A DNA stretch of 64,000 bases from Agarilytica sp033852165 (lineage in GTDB: Bacteria > Pseudomonadota > Gammaproteobacteria > Pseudomonadales > Cellvibrionaceae), in the NCBI GenBank assembly GCA_033852165.1, contig JAWSUZ010000064.1, positions 1-64,000 on the forward strand, given 5' to 3'. The notes beneath the pieces were generated by a model. It was not told the origin of the DNA, did no database searches, and worked only from the letters and a program-made list of their open reading frames with translations. Shown piece by piece: positions 16,786 through 27,300 of the stretch. The position numbers and the translations under genes are program-made. The number at the start of each line of letters is the position of its first letter. Within the stretch, counting starts at the first letter, position 1.

Positions 16786-18714
16786 TTAGTGTTCGCTGGC
16801 TGGACCACCAACTGTGGACTTTTCATCTAATTCGTCTTTTTGAGTCTCGTCTTTCTTTGATTCGTCCTTTGACTCGTTTTTACTGCTATCTGACCCACTA
16901 TTGTTCCAATCCTTAGGCGGACGAACTTTTCGGCGCGCCATCAGATCGTCAACCTGTTCAGAATCGATAGTCTCAAATTCCATCAAAGCTTCTTTCATAC
17001 TCTCAAGAATATCGGCATTATCCGATAGTAGCTTTTCTGCACGCTTGTAACACTCAGAAGTAATCGCTCTAACCTCTTGATCGATCAGCTGAGCTGTATG
17101 CTGGGAAATATGACGTGACGCAAGACCATCGCTATCTCTCGAATCGTAATCTAGGGGTCCCAAAGCATCGGACAGGCCATAATTTACCACCATCGCACGT
17201 GAAACCTGCGTCGCGACTTTAATATCTTGGTATGCCCCTGTACTAACACCATCATCTCCGTACTTCATCGCTTCAGCAATTCGACCACCATAGAAAGTAG
17301 CGATATCGCCCAAAAGCTTACGTTTACTTTCACTTATTTTATCTGCCTCAGGTAAAAACTGAGTCACACCTAATGCTCGCCCACGAGGAATGATTGTCAC
17401 TTTATGAATCGGGTCATGCTCTTCACACAAATAACCGACTATCGCATGACCCGCCTCATGGTATGCGGTGCTTTCTTTTTCCTTCTCACTCATGACCAGC
17501 GAACGACGCTCAGTACCCATAAGAATTTTATCGCGTGCCTGCTCAAACTCTTCAGGCGTCACCAAACGTTTATTCGCACGGGCAGCCAATAAAGCCGATT
17601 CATTTACTAAGTTTGCCAAATCAGCACCGGAGAAACCGGGTGTTCCACGTGCGATAACACGTGCATCAATGGCATCATCTAAAGGTACTTTACGCATATG
17701 CACTTTCAGAATTTGCTCGCGGCCACGAATATCCGGCAACCCAACGTAAACCTGCCGGTCAAAGCGCCCGGGTCTCAACAGCGCTTTATCGAGCACATCA
17801 GAACGGTTAGTCGCAGCAATAACGATCACGCCGTCGTTGCCTTCAAAACCATCCATTTCAACCAATAATTGGTTCAAGGTTTGTTCACGTTCGTCATTAC
17901 CACCGCCGTGACCACCACCACGAGTACGACCAACGGCGTCGATCTCATCAATAAAGATGATACACGGTGATTGTTTTTTAGCCTGCTCGAACATGTCTCT
18001 TACACGGGAAGCGCCGACACCAACAAACATTTCAACAAAATCTGAACCGGAGATAGAGAAAAACGGGACTTTTGCTTCGCCAGCAATGGCCTTCGCCAGC
18101 AACGTTTTACCTGTTCCGGGGGGGCCGGACATGAGAACACCACGAGGGATTACGCCACCTAAACGCTGAAATTTTGATGGGTCACAAAGAAACTCAACCA
18201 ATTCTTGAACCTCTTCCTTCGCTTCATCGACACCCGCCACATCGGCAAAGGTCGTTTTGATTTGATCTTCACCTAACAATCGCGCTTTGCTTTTTGCGAA
18301 GCTCATGGGGCCACCGCGACCACCTGAACCGCCTTGCATTTGACGCATAAAGAATATGAATACGGCAATAAACAGGAGAATAGGGAAACTGGCCACAAGT
18401 AACTGTTGCCATAGGCTTGTCTGCTCAGGTTGAGCGCCTAGGGTCTGTACGTCGTTCTTGATTAACTCATTGATGAGTTCAAAGTCATGAACGGCTGGAC
18501 GTACCACTGTGAATGTTTTGCCATCCTTGCCAATACCACGAATATAGGCATCCTCAATGACGACCTCTTTAACCCGCCGATCCTGAACTTCGTGCACAAA
18601 GTCAGAATAGCTCATTTCATCACGGGGAGATGTATCGCTAAAGTTACGGAACACAGAAAACAAAACAACTGCGATGACCAACCAAAGAACTAAATTTTTT
18701 GCCATATCGTTCAA
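16786..18714 (-). CDS. ftsH: ATP-dependent zinc metalloprotease FtsH
   Basis: The membrane-anchored AAA+ protease that degrades sigma-32, LpxC and misassembled membrane proteins. 642 residues: two N-terminal membrane helices (about 5-22 and 103-122) around a periplasmic domain, Walker A GPPGTGKT at 197-204, Walker B CIIFIDEIDAVG, the second region of homology with RPGRFD, and the zinc site HEAGH at 419-423. The C-terminal 40 residues are rich in Lys, Asp, Glu and Ser, a longer charged tail than in E. coli. Downstream of rlmE, as in most gammaproteobacteria. Confidence 0.98.
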   Translation of the reverse strand: MNDMAKNLVLWLVIAVVLFSVFRNFSDTSPRDEMSYSDFVHEVQDRRVKEVVIEDAYIRGIGKDGKTFTVVRPAVHDFELINELIKNDVQTLGAQPEQTSLWQQLLVASFPILLFIAVFIFFMRQMQGGSGGRGGPMSFAKSKARLLGEDQIKTTFADVAGVDEAKEEVQELVEFLCDPSKFQRLGGVIPRGVLMSGPPGTGKTLLAKAIAGEAKVPFFSISGSDFVEMFVGVGASRVRDMFEQAKKQSPCIIFIDEIDAVGRTRGGGHGGGNDEREQTLNQLLVEMDGFEGNDGVIVIAATNRSDVLDKALLRPGRFDRQVYVGLPDIRGREQILKVHMRKVPLDDAIDARVIARGTPGFSGADLANLVNESALLAARANKRLVTPEEFEQARDKILMGTERRSLVMSEKEKESTAYHEAGHAIVGYLCEEHDPIHKVTIIPRGRALGVTQFLPEADKISESKRKLLGDIATFYGGRIAEAMKYGDDGVSTGAYQDIKVATQVSRAMVVNYGLSDALGPLDYDSRDSDGLASRHISQHTAQLIDQEVRAITSECYKRAEKLLSDNADILESMKEALMEFETIDSEQVDDLMARRKVRPPKDWNNSGSDSSKNESKDESKKDETQKDELDEKSTVGGPASEH

Positions 18715-18921
18715 GGACCCTTCTCCCCAACTCTTTCAATAATTTTGTGGCCTACAAACACCACATCCATTGCTAATCTTAACCTAAATATCATCGTAGT
18801 AATGACCATTATAGAGCCTGCCGTTAGTGGGTGCTCTTCTTTTCAGCAGTCCAACTCGGCCATTCCAACCACGCTGACCCCCATTAAGACAAACCAACCA
18901 AACAGACTCAAGACTTAACGA

Positions 18922-19542
18922 TCACTCAAAATACGTTTTTGCGACGATATATACCTCACGAGAACGCGCTCGAGAAGCATCTGGCTTACGTGTCACAACT
19001 TTTTTAAAGCTTTTACGACAATCTTGCAGATATGCGTCAAAACCTTCGCCCTGAAAGACTTTAGCAACAAAGTTTCCACCAGGCTTCAACACCTGCCGGG
19101 CCATATCCAATGCTAACTCTACCAGGTACATCGATTGTGGCTGATCAATCTCAGCGATACCACTCATATTGGGGGCCATATCTGAAATTACAAGATCTGC
19201 CTTAGCACCCTTCATTTCATCTAGAAGCGTGTGCAATACTGATTCTTCGGTGAAATCCCCCTGAACGAAGGTCACACCGGCAATCCCATCCATCTCTAAA
19301 ATATCCGAAGCCAGCACAAGACCAGAATCCGATACTTTTTCAACGGCAACTTGAGACCACCCTCCTGGGGCTGACCCCAGATCCACCACGGTCATACCTG
19401 GCTTTAGAAGGCGATCTTTCTTATCAAGTTCAATTAGCTTGTAGCTCGCACGCGAACGATAGCCCGACTCCTTGGAAGACTTTACATAACTATCATTGAA
19501 ATGCTCGTGTAACCAAGCCTTACTCGTTTTTGACCGTGCCAT
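18922..19542 (-). CDS. rlmE: 23S rRNA 2'-O-ribose methyltransferase RlmE (FtsJ/RrmJ)
   Basis: Methylates U2552 of 23S rRNA with SAM during late 50S assembly. It shows the SAM motif VDLGSAPGGWSQV, the catalytic region DLVISDMAPNMSG and FVAKVFQGEGFD, and the N-terminal RSRASYKLIELD block. I use the ATG at 19542 (206 residues), preceded by GAGGTG, because the family normally begins here; a TTG at 19560 adds six residues. Divergent from yhbY and upstream of ftsH, the standard arrangement. Confidence 0.97.
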   Translation of the reverse strand: MARSKTSKAWLHEHFNDSYVKSSKESGYRSRASYKLIELDKKDRLLKPGMTVVDLGSAPGGWSQVAVEKVSDSGLVLASDILEMDGIAGVTFVQGDFTEESVLHTLLDEMKGAKADLVISDMAPNMSGIAEIDQPQSMYLVELALDMARQVLKPGGNFVAKVFQGEGFDAYLQDCRKSFKKVVTRKPDASRARSREVYIVAKTYFE

Positions 19543-19816
19543 AACACCTCGAATACCCAAAATACTGCGAAAACGACCAAATTCAAATAATGCAATCTGG
19601 GCCTAGTTCCTAAGGGAGCTAAAAAGTACAATGTTATCCTAGGGCGCTACTGAAAAACCACTGACTCTTCCAAAGCAGAGGTAAAAAGTTTTTAGAAGCT
19701 TGTTCAGCTCAAGAATCGCTCCAGGTTTGTCTTATGCTACCGCTTTTTAGCTATCAGCATACATACGAAAGCTACAAACAAAAAACACAGATACACAAAA
19801 TCAGGTATTACTCTAA

Positions 19817-20116
19817 ATGTCACTCACCAACGAAAAGAAAAAGCGCTTCCGCAATATCGGCCACGACCTCAAACCCACGGTTACCGTGGCAGGCAAAGGG
19901 TTAACCGAAAGTGTGATCAAAGAAATCAAGCGCTGCCTTGAAGACCATGAGCTCGTCAAAGTCAAAATAGCCATCACTGATCGAGATGTTAGAAAAACCG
20001 TCGTTCAGGATATGTCTAAACGGACCAAATCTGAACTGGTTCAAGAAATTGGCAAAGTTGCACTTATTTATCGCCCGTCTAATAAGAAAGACATCAAAAC
20101 GTCCAACGTTCGCTAA
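19817..20116 (+). CDS. yhbY: YhbY/CRS1-family RNA-binding protein
   Basis: A 99-residue single CRM domain (alpha-beta fold with LKPTVTVAGKGLTESVIKEIKRCLEDHELVKVKI) that associates with pre-50S ribosomal subunits. It is divergent from rlmE, another ribosome assembly factor, as in E. coli. The plus-strand downstream hairpin at 20184-20200 may end its transcript. Confidence 0.95.
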   Translation: MSLTNEKKKRFRNIGHDLKPTVTVAGKGLTESVIKEIKRCLEDHELVKVKIAITDRDVRKTVVQDMSKRTKSELVQEIGKVALIYRPSNKKDIKTSNVR

Positions 20117-20183
20117 AGCTAATTTGCTCTATGAAAGTTGAAACAACTGTGAATTTACGTCGTTAAAGCCCCCCTTAGATTGC

Positions 20184-20200
20184 ACGCCAGCCCCTGGCGT
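20184..20200 (+). terminator. Hairpin after yhbY, possible terminator
   Basis: ACGCCAG, CCC, CTGGCGT is a perfect stem but is not followed by a T run, so it may only stabilise the 3' end. Confidence 0.35.
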
Positions 20201-20235
20201 TCAATACTAGCCGCTCTCCTAGTAGGCTTTCGTTC

Positions 20236-21678
20236 ATGATAAAGAGCATCAAACTCAAACTGTGGCTAGCGCTTTTCGTAACGCTAGCACTTAGTCTCGG
20301 CACCCTACTTGCCATCAGTTTTATCAGTGTAAAACAGCAATTTTTAGACTACACCACGCAGCAAATACTCGAACGCCTAGAACCTCTAGAGCAAGCTGTT
20401 GTGGACATTTATAAAGACGAACAATCACTGGCAGCTTTTGCCGAGGCGCCGGCACGCTGGAACCAACTGCGCGACACGACCTACCGCCAATATTTAAGCT
20501 ATCACAATCGCGTCTCTGCGATGGCCGGGGCTAAACCTCAAGACTGGAGTGAACACGAATCCATCGAGGATCAACTTCGACCCAAACAACGCGCCTTTTT
20601 TCAACATCTGGTATTGCTGGACGCACAACAAAAGTTAATCACAGGCCGCAAGAAGGAAGGCGCAAATTATATATTGCGTGAGCTGCGATACAACAAGCGC
20701 CTTATTGCTCATATCGGTTATATCAAACCGCGCGCATTCTTGCGCTCCGTTGATAAGTTGTTTGTTGAACAACAAGTTCGCACACTAGGAGTACTAACGG
20801 GCCTTATGATCTTAGCCTCACTGATTGTTACTGCTTTTGTGTCACGGTGGCTGGTCAAACCCCTGACCCAACTCGCAGAAAACGCTAACAGTGTTGCAGG
20901 AGGGGATTTCTCTGTCAGGGTCGGCTATAAGGCCAATGATGAACTCGGTAAACTTTGCCAAAACTTTGATGCCATGACCGAGTCACTCGGGAAAAATGAA
21001 ACACTGAGAAAGCAATGGGTTGCGGATATTTCCCACGAAATGCGTACGCCTCTCTCAGTCCTTAAAGCTCAACTGGAAGCGATGGAAGATGGCATTCGCC
21101 AACCCAACCAGGAAAATTTGCAATTATTGCATCGTAACGTTGATTCGTTATCATTGATTATCAATGACCTTTACGAATTATCGCTCACCGATTTAGGGGT
21201 TCTATCCCTCAACAAAGAAAACCTAACCTTACAAAATGTCTTACTTTCGACACTCGAAAATTTTGACGAAAAGTACCAACAAAAAGAACTCAAAATAAAC
21301 GCCGACTTCTCACCCGACTTACAATCCACTATATTGGCTGACAATAATCGCATTCAGCAGTTATTTACAAACTTGCTCGAAAACACATTTCGTTATACGG
21401 ATAAAGGCGGACAATTACATGTCAATATCGTTGACTCACCAACCCAAGTTATCGTCACCCTAGAAGATAGTTTCCCCGGAGTACCAGACGAAGACCTCAA
21501 ACGTATTTATGACCGACTGTACAGGATAGAATCGTCCCGCAACCGTGAAACCGGCGGAGCCGGTTTAGGGCTAAGCATTTGCAAAGGTATTATCGGTATG
21601 CACGGAGGCAGTATTCACGCGGAACATTCATCCCTAGGCGGATTAAAACAAACCCTCACCTTCCCAAAGATCACATAA
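20236..21678 (+). CDS. baeS: BaeS-like sensor histidine kinase
   Basis: An inner-membrane kinase of 480 residues: helix at 9-31, a periplasmic sensor region, helix at about 183-202, a HAMP domain (to about 255), the dimerisation/phosphoacceptor helix ADISHEMRTPLSVL with H267, and a GHKL ATPase with NLLENTFRYTD and GGAGLGLSICKGI. The block from HAMP to the end matches E. coli BaeS closely (ELEAIQDG against QLEAMEDG, for example). BaeS senses envelope stress from indole, tannins and similar compounds. It is followed six bases later by its response regulator. Confidence 0.92.
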   Translation: MIKSIKLKLWLALFVTLALSLGTLLAISFISVKQQFLDYTTQQILERLEPLEQAVVDIYKDEQSLAAFAEAPARWNQLRDTTYRQYLSYHNRVSAMAGAKPQDWSEHESIEDQLRPKQRAFFQHLVLLDAQQKLITGRKKEGANYILRELRYNKRLIAHIGYIKPRAFLRSVDKLFVEQQVRTLGVLTGLMILASLIVTAFVSRWLVKPLTQLAENANSVAGGDFSVRVGYKANDELGKLCQNFDAMTESLGKNETLRKQWVADISHEMRTPLSVLKAQLEAMEDGIRQPNQENLQLLHRNVDSLSLIINDLYELSLTDLGVLSLNKENLTLQNVLLSTLENFDEKYQQKELKINADFSPDLQSTILADNNRIQQLFTNLLENTFRYTDKGGQLHVNIVDSPTQVIVTLEDSFPGVPDEDLKRIYDRLYRIESSRNRETGGAGLGLSICKGIIGMHGGSIHAEHSSLGGLKQTLTFPKIT

Positions 21679-21683
21679 GCTCT

Positions 21684-22385
21684 ATGGAAAACAAAAACAT
21701 CCTGATTGTTGAAGACGAACCAGATCTCTCTCGCCTACTCGCGGACTACATCGAGCAAGCGGGCTACGCACCTCACATCATTAAAAATGGACTTGAGGTC
21801 GAGGAATGGATCAATCAGGAAAAGCCCATCTTAGTATTACTGGATTTAATGTTACCTGGGAAAAATGGGCTCGATATTTGCCGAGACGTAAGACAACACA
21901 GCAATATTCCTATTATCATCACCACGGCTAAAGTTGAAGAAATAGATCGGTTGGTGGGACTAGAATTGGGCGCAGACGACTATATTTGTAAGCCGTACAG
22001 CCCCAGAGAAGTCGTGGCCCGTGTTAAAACCATTCTGAGGCGGATGAATCAAACACAAAATGCCGATCCGTCGACAACAATCTCGGTCATCATAGACCCG
22101 GACAAATTACTAATCACACTAAAAGGAACCGAGATAGAGCTGACCCAGATTGAACTAAACTTATTTAAGTTATTACATGAAGAGCCAGGAAGAATATTCT
22201 CTCGGCAACACATTCTCGACAATATTTATCACGACTATCGTATTGTTAGCGATCGTACAGTGGACAGTCATATTAAAAAGTTGCGTAAGAAACTACACGA
22301 TTCCATACCAGGATCAGACTTAATCAAGTCCATTTATGGCGTCGGCTATAAATACGAACCCGACTGGCCAGCAGAATCCAAATGA
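21684..22385 (+). CDS. baeR: BaeR-like response regulator (OmpR/PhoB family)
   Basis: A 233-residue regulator: receiver domain with acidic pocket EDE, phosphorylation site D54 in LVLLDLMLPG, switch T in TTAKVEEIDRL, K in ICKPYSPREVVARVKTILRR, then a winged-helix DNA-binding domain (LTQIELNLFKLLHEEPGRIFSRQHILDNIY, then VDSHIKKLRKKL and YGVGYKYE). I start it at the ATG at 21684; the open frame reaches further upstream inside the kinase gene but that part is overprinted. The stop codon overlaps the ATG of the following lipoprotein gene (ATGA), so the three genes form one operon. Confidence 0.94.
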   Translation: MENKNILIVEDEPDLSRLLADYIEQAGYAPHIIKNGLEVEEWINQEKPILVLLDLMLPGKNGLDICRDVRQHSNIPIIITTAKVEEIDRLVGLELGADDYICKPYSPREVVARVKTILRRMNQTQNADPSTTISVIIDPDKLLITLKGTEIELTQIELNLFKLLHEEPGRIFSRQHILDNIYHDYRIVSDRTVDSHIKKLRKKLHDSIPGSDLIKSIYGVGYKYEPDWPAESK

Positions 22386-22780
22386 TACCGAAACGCTTCA
22401 TTTACCCAATAGCCCTACTACTAACCCTGAGTGCTTGTGCATCCGGTCCGGGGAAGCTCACGCAGACTGAATTTCGCACAAAAATAACGGAAAGCGGATT
22501 AAAACACTTTGAATTAAGCATAACCCCAGGTTCATACCTGAATAAAAAGATACGACCATCTCGAAACATACGAGACCCATTAAAGCGGAAGAAAAAACTC
22601 ACCGCCTCACTTATCAATATCAGTAATCAACACATCGAAAATAATCAGTTTTGTAACAGTGGGTTTTGGGTTTTAGAAACGCAAACCTTTAGCCCGCGTA
22701 TCCGCTTAAGAGGAGAATGTAACGAATTGGCGACCTTAAAAAATCGCCAAGATTTTCCTGATACGGTAATAGAGTGGTAA
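22382..22780 (+). CDS. Small lipoprotein in the baeSR operon
   Basis: A 132-residue protein with a lipobox LSAC (lipidated C19) after a hydrophobic signal. The mature part has a basic segment (residues 44-60, RPSRNIRDPLKRKKK) and two further cysteines that could form a disulfide. It overlaps the response regulator stop codon by four bases and is therefore translationally coupled to it. An auxiliary envelope sensor or an output of the two-component system is possible; the family is not recognised. Confidence 0.8.
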   Translation: MIPKRFIYPIALLLTLSACASGPGKLTQTEFRTKITESGLKHFELSITPGSYLNKKIRPSRNIRDPLKRKKKLTASLINISNQHIENNQFCNSGFWVLETQTFSPRIRLRGECNELATLKNRQDFPDTVIEW

Positions 22781-22804
22781 AGCTCTAAAAAGAGAAGAAT
22801 ACAA

Positions 22805-23308
22805 TTACCCCAGGGTAATTGGGGAACCTTTGGAACCTTCGGGTAAAGACAGGCAAGAATGAAAGCGCCTGCTGACTTCACGGGCAATATTCATCATGAG
22901 AATACCAAACATTTCTTGGTCGTAAGCTACGACATCCAATAAACACGATCGAGATAAAACGACAACTTCGGTATCGGCTACAACAAGCGCACTGCCAAGC
23001 TGGGGCTGAATCCCAATAAGAGAAGTTTCTCCGAAGCAATCTCCAGCTGCATAGCTCATCATTGCATAACTGTCGTCATCGCGACGAACTTGTAGGTTTA
23101 CCTCGCCGCTAAGAACGATAAAAACACTGCTGGGTAGCTGGCCTTGCTTAAAGACATAATGGCCTTTTGAAAACGAGGCGAACTTCAGATAGGGCAGCAT
23201 TAGATCCAACTGCCGATCCGAAAGCCCTCCAAACAACGAAATTTTATCCAGCACTCGTTCAAATGCAATTGGATGTGAAGAGATATTATCCACTTTCTCA
23301 GCCAACAT
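22805..23308 (-). CDS. Cyclic-nucleotide-binding domain protein without DNA-binding domain
   Basis: 167 residues built around one cNMP-binding beta roll (FSKGHYVFKQGQLPSSVFIVLSGEVNLQV, then GDCFGETSLIG), flanked by N- and C-terminal helices. The phosphate-binding cassette FGETSL lacks the usual R-x-A that contacts cAMP in CRP (here IGIQPQLGSAL). There is no helix-turn-helix, so it is not a CRP-type regulator by itself. It is convergent with the baeSR operon and close to it (24 bases). Confidence 0.85.
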   Translation of the reverse strand: MLAEKVDNISSHPIAFERVLDKISLFGGLSDRQLDLMLPYLKFASFSKGHYVFKQGQLPSSVFIVLSGEVNLQVRRDDDSYAMMSYAAGDCFGETSLIGIQPQLGSALVVADTEVVVLSRSCLLDVVAYDQEMFGILMMNIAREVSRRFHSCLSLPEGSKGSPITLG

Positions 23309-23845
23309 TATGTACCCCCGAAATCAATAACAGCGTTATTTACCCGCATGAATCAAATATCAATTCATCGCACTATTAGCGCACCATCAGCACACCACAC
23401 CATTGATAACGCAAGGAGCGGGCCAACCCGCAGATTAAAGGGCTTAGGTAGCGCCAAATTCATTTAGTTTTTTTATAATGGAAAAACAAACGATAATATC
23501 GCTACCACATAAAGGCCAAGTAAGTACTCACCAAAGGAAAAGGATGTTATTCAAGACAATAAAGCTCCATTTACGACAAAAATTGACATACTTTTTTATA
23601 TCCAAAAACCATTCGTAAAATTAATCGACGCTAAAAACGGTATAAAAACAAGAGTAAATAAGAACAGAATAGGCAAAAACCCTACCCAGAAAAAAGAAAT
23701 AGAAGGACAACAGTCAAATAATTGACCACAATTACGCCAGAATATTGCCTACGTAAAACTGAAAATAAAGGGGGATACGATAGAGAGGTCAGGAAAAATA
23801 AAGCTCCCCCCTAATAAGTAAGGTGAGCTTTGTTTTGTAGAATAG
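23309..23845. other. AT-rich intergenic region
   Basis: No gene, repeat or RNA recognised in about 480 bases; the last 50 bases contain the greA terminator. Confidence 0.5.
23794..23831 (-). terminator. Terminator after greA
   Basis: On the minus strand AAAGCTC...GAGCTTT (23800-23806 with 23825-23831), extended by a CC/GG pair, is followed by ATTTTT; it closes the carA-carB-greA transcript. Confidence 0.75.
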
Positions 23846-24322
23846 TTAAATATGCCTTACAGCATCAATTTCATACTCTACGTCGCCACCAGGAGCCTTC
23901 ACAACGACCACTTCACCCACCTCTTTCGCAATCAACGCGCGAGCAATAGGAGAGGTCACAGAAATCTTATTGGCTTTAATATCCGACTCATCTTCACCAA
24001 CAATCTTATAGGTTATTTCTTCATCCGTTTCTACGTTGATAAGATCAACAGTTACACCGAAAATGACACGACCGCCTTCAGGAATAGACTTCACATCAAT
24101 CACTTGAACAGTGGAAAGCTTCGCTTCAATATCTTGAATGCGGCCTTCACAGAAGCCCTGCTGTTCACGAGCTGCATGATATTCAGCATTTTCTTTCAGG
24201 TCGCCATGCTCTCGTGCGACAGCAATGTCCGCAACGATGCGAGGGCGAACGACTTTTTTAAGGTTTTCAAGCTCATCACGCATAGCTTTTTCCCCTTCGA
24301 CTGTCATTGGATATTTTTGCAT
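23846..24322 (-). CDS. greA: Transcript cleavage factor GreA
   Basis: Binds the RNA polymerase secondary channel and stimulates cleavage of backtracked RNA. 158 residues: N-terminal antiparallel coiled coil (residues 1-75, with DLKENAEYHAARE and its tip acidic pair) and a C-terminal FKBP-like domain ending VEYEIDAVRHI. Its start codon overlaps the last base of the carB stop codon, and it belongs to the carA-carB-greA operon, the standard gammaproteobacterial arrangement. Confidence 0.98.
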   Translation of the reverse strand: MQKYPMTVEGEKAMRDELENLKKVVRPRIVADIAVAREHGDLKENAEYHAAREQQGFCEGRIQDIEAKLSTVQVIDVKSIPEGGRVIFGVTVDLINVETDEEITYKIVGEDESDIKANKISVTSPIARALIAKEVGEVVVVKAPGGDVEYEIDAVRHI

Positions 24323-27300
24323 TACTTGTCTGCTCCTGAATGAAGGTCTTGTAGAGAACGGACTTCTAACTCTTTACCAAAGCGCAAAGCCATACAAATC
24401 GCATTGCCCGCCGCCAATGTCGTGGTATAGCAGACATGATTGGCTTCGGCACTACGTCTAATCGACGATGAATCACTGATCGCTTGCTTCGTTTCCGTGG
24501 TATTAACGACCAACTGAATTTCACCGTTTTTAATCATATCAACAACGTGAGGACGGCCTTCCTGCACTTTATTCACCTGCTTAACTTCAATACCAGCAGC
24601 CTGAATCTCTTTCGCCGTTCCACGTGTTGCCACAAGGTTAAAGCCCAGCTCGGACAATTCTCTTGCTACAACCACAATGCCATCTTTATCAAAATCTCGC
24701 ACACTCAAAAATGCCGTGCCGCCTTCTGGAATTGCCGTGCCACTGCCCGTTTGTGATTTAGCATAAGCTTCGGCGAAGGTATCACCAATACCCATAACTT
24801 CACCGGTAGATTTCATTTCAGGACCCAATATCGGATCGACTGACGGAAATTTACTAAACGGAAAAACGGCTTCTTTTACACTGAAAAATTTGGGGATAAT
24901 CTCTTCCGTAAAACCAATCTCTTCCAAGCTCTTACCAATCTGGCAAAGCGCCGCCACTTTTGCCAACGACGTGCCAATACACTTCGATACAAACGGCACC
25001 GTTCGGGAAGCACGAGGGTTAACCTCAATGATATAAATTTCGCCGTCCTGATAGGCAAGCTGAGTATTCATCAAACCGATAACACCAAGCTCCAAGGCCA
25101 TTTTTTTAACCTGTTCACGCATTTCGTCTTGGACATCAGCAGGCAAAGAATAAGGAGGCAGCGCGCAAGCGGAGTCACCCGAGTGAACACCACACTGCTC
25201 GATATGCTGCATGATGGCGCCGATCACGACCTGCTTACCATCAGATACCGCATCGATATCCACTTCAATGGCATTATTCAAGAAGCGATCGAGCAGTACT
25301 GGCGCATCATTCGATGCTTGTACCGCTTCTGTCATATACGTCTGCAGCTCTTTCTCACTGTAAACAATTTCCATCGCACGACCACCCAGAACGTAAGAGG
25401 GGCGTACAACAAGCGGATAACCAACACCCGGCGCGACAGCTATCGCTTCTTGGGTAGAGCGACAAATCGCATTAGAGGGTTGCAACAAACCTAAGCGCTC
25501 AATCATATGCTTGAAGCGCTCTCGATCTTCCGCCCGATCAATCGCTTCAGGGCTTGTACCAATAATAGGCACCCCCTCGGCTTCAAGTTCTTTGGCAAGC
25601 TTCAGCGGTGTTTGCCCACCAAACTGCACAATCACACCGACAGGCTTCTCTTTACGCACAATTTCAAGAACATCTTCCATCGTGACCGACTCAAAATACA
25701 ATCGGTCAGAAGTGTCATAATCTGTGGAAACCGTCTCAGGATTACAGTTCACCATAATCGTTTCATAGCCAGCTTCACGAGCGGCTATAGCTGCATGAAC
25801 ACAGCAGTAATCGAACTCAATGCCTTGTCCAATACGGTTAGGCCCGCCACCAATCACCATGATCTTTTCGCGATCAGAAGGGTCTGACTCACACTCTTCT
25901 TCGTAAGTGGAGTACATGTAAGCTGTAGACGTTGAGAATTCCGCAGCGCATGTGTCTACGCGTTTATATACCGGGAATATATCAAGCTGGTGTCGATGGT
26001 TGCGTAAGGTCTTCTCACTCACGCCCAGCAAAGAACTCAAACGCAAATCAGAAAACCCTTTGCGCTTAAGCAATCGCATAATATCAACATTTACCTCAGA
26101 CAAAGGCATGGCACTCAATGCAATTTCTGCATCAATAATGTCTTTGATTTGCACCAAGAACCAAGGATCAATCTTCGACTGGTCAAAGACTTCGTCGACA
26201 CTCATACCCGCACGGAAGGCATCACCTACGTACCAAATACGCTCAGCACCCGGTACGGCTAAATCTCTGCGAATGCGACCTAGGGCATCAGCATCGGACA
26301 AGTCCACTTTCGGCTCAAAACCAGCAGACCCAACCTCTAAGCCTCTCAACGCTTTCTGCAATGATTCTTGGAAGCTTCGGCCAATGGCCATCACTTCACC
26401 CACGGATTTCATTTGCGTGGTCAATCGAGCATCTGCATCGCCAAACTTCTCGAAAGTAAATCGAGGGATTTTTGTAACGACGTAATCAATAGTCGGCTCA
26501 AAGGAGGCTGGCGTAGCGCCGCCGGTAATATCATTGGTTAACTCATCGAGGGTGTAACCCACTGCAAGTTTGGCCGCTACTTTCGCAATAGGGAAACCAG
26601 TGGCTTTAGAAGCCAGCGCAGAAGAACGAGATACACGCGGGTTCATCTCGATAACTACCATGCGACCGTCTTCAGGGTTCACCGCAAATTGCACATTTGA
26701 ACCACCCGTCTCGACACCGATTTCACGAAGAACGGCAAGCGATGCGTTACGCATAATTTGCAGTTCTTTATCAGTAAGTGTCTGAGCTGGAGCCACCGTA
26801 ATGGAGTCCCCAGTATGGACACCCATCGGGTCAAAGTTTTCGATGGAACAAACAATGATGCAGTTGTCGTTTTTGTCCCGCACAACTTCCATTTCGTATT
26901 CTTTCCAACCCAGCAGTGATTCGTCGATCAACAGCTCGTTGGTTGGGGAAAGGTCAAACCCGCGCAAGCAGATCTCTTCGAACTCATCCCAGTTGTAAGC
27001 GATACCGCCACCTGAGCCACCCATTGTAAATGATGGGCGGATAATGACGGGGAAGCCGAATTTTTTGGGAACTTCCATCGCTTCTTTAAGCGTGTGGACA
27101 ATGTCTGCACGAGCACATTCAAGACCAATTTTTTTCATCGCCTTATCGAACAATCGCCGATCTTCAGCTTTATTAATCGCTTCGTGGCTAGCGCCGATCA
27201 ATTCAACATTGTACTTATCTAGAACCCCATGTTTATGAAGATCCAGCGCACAGTTCAAGGCTGTTTGCCCACCCATCGTGGGCAAAATCGCATCTGGTTT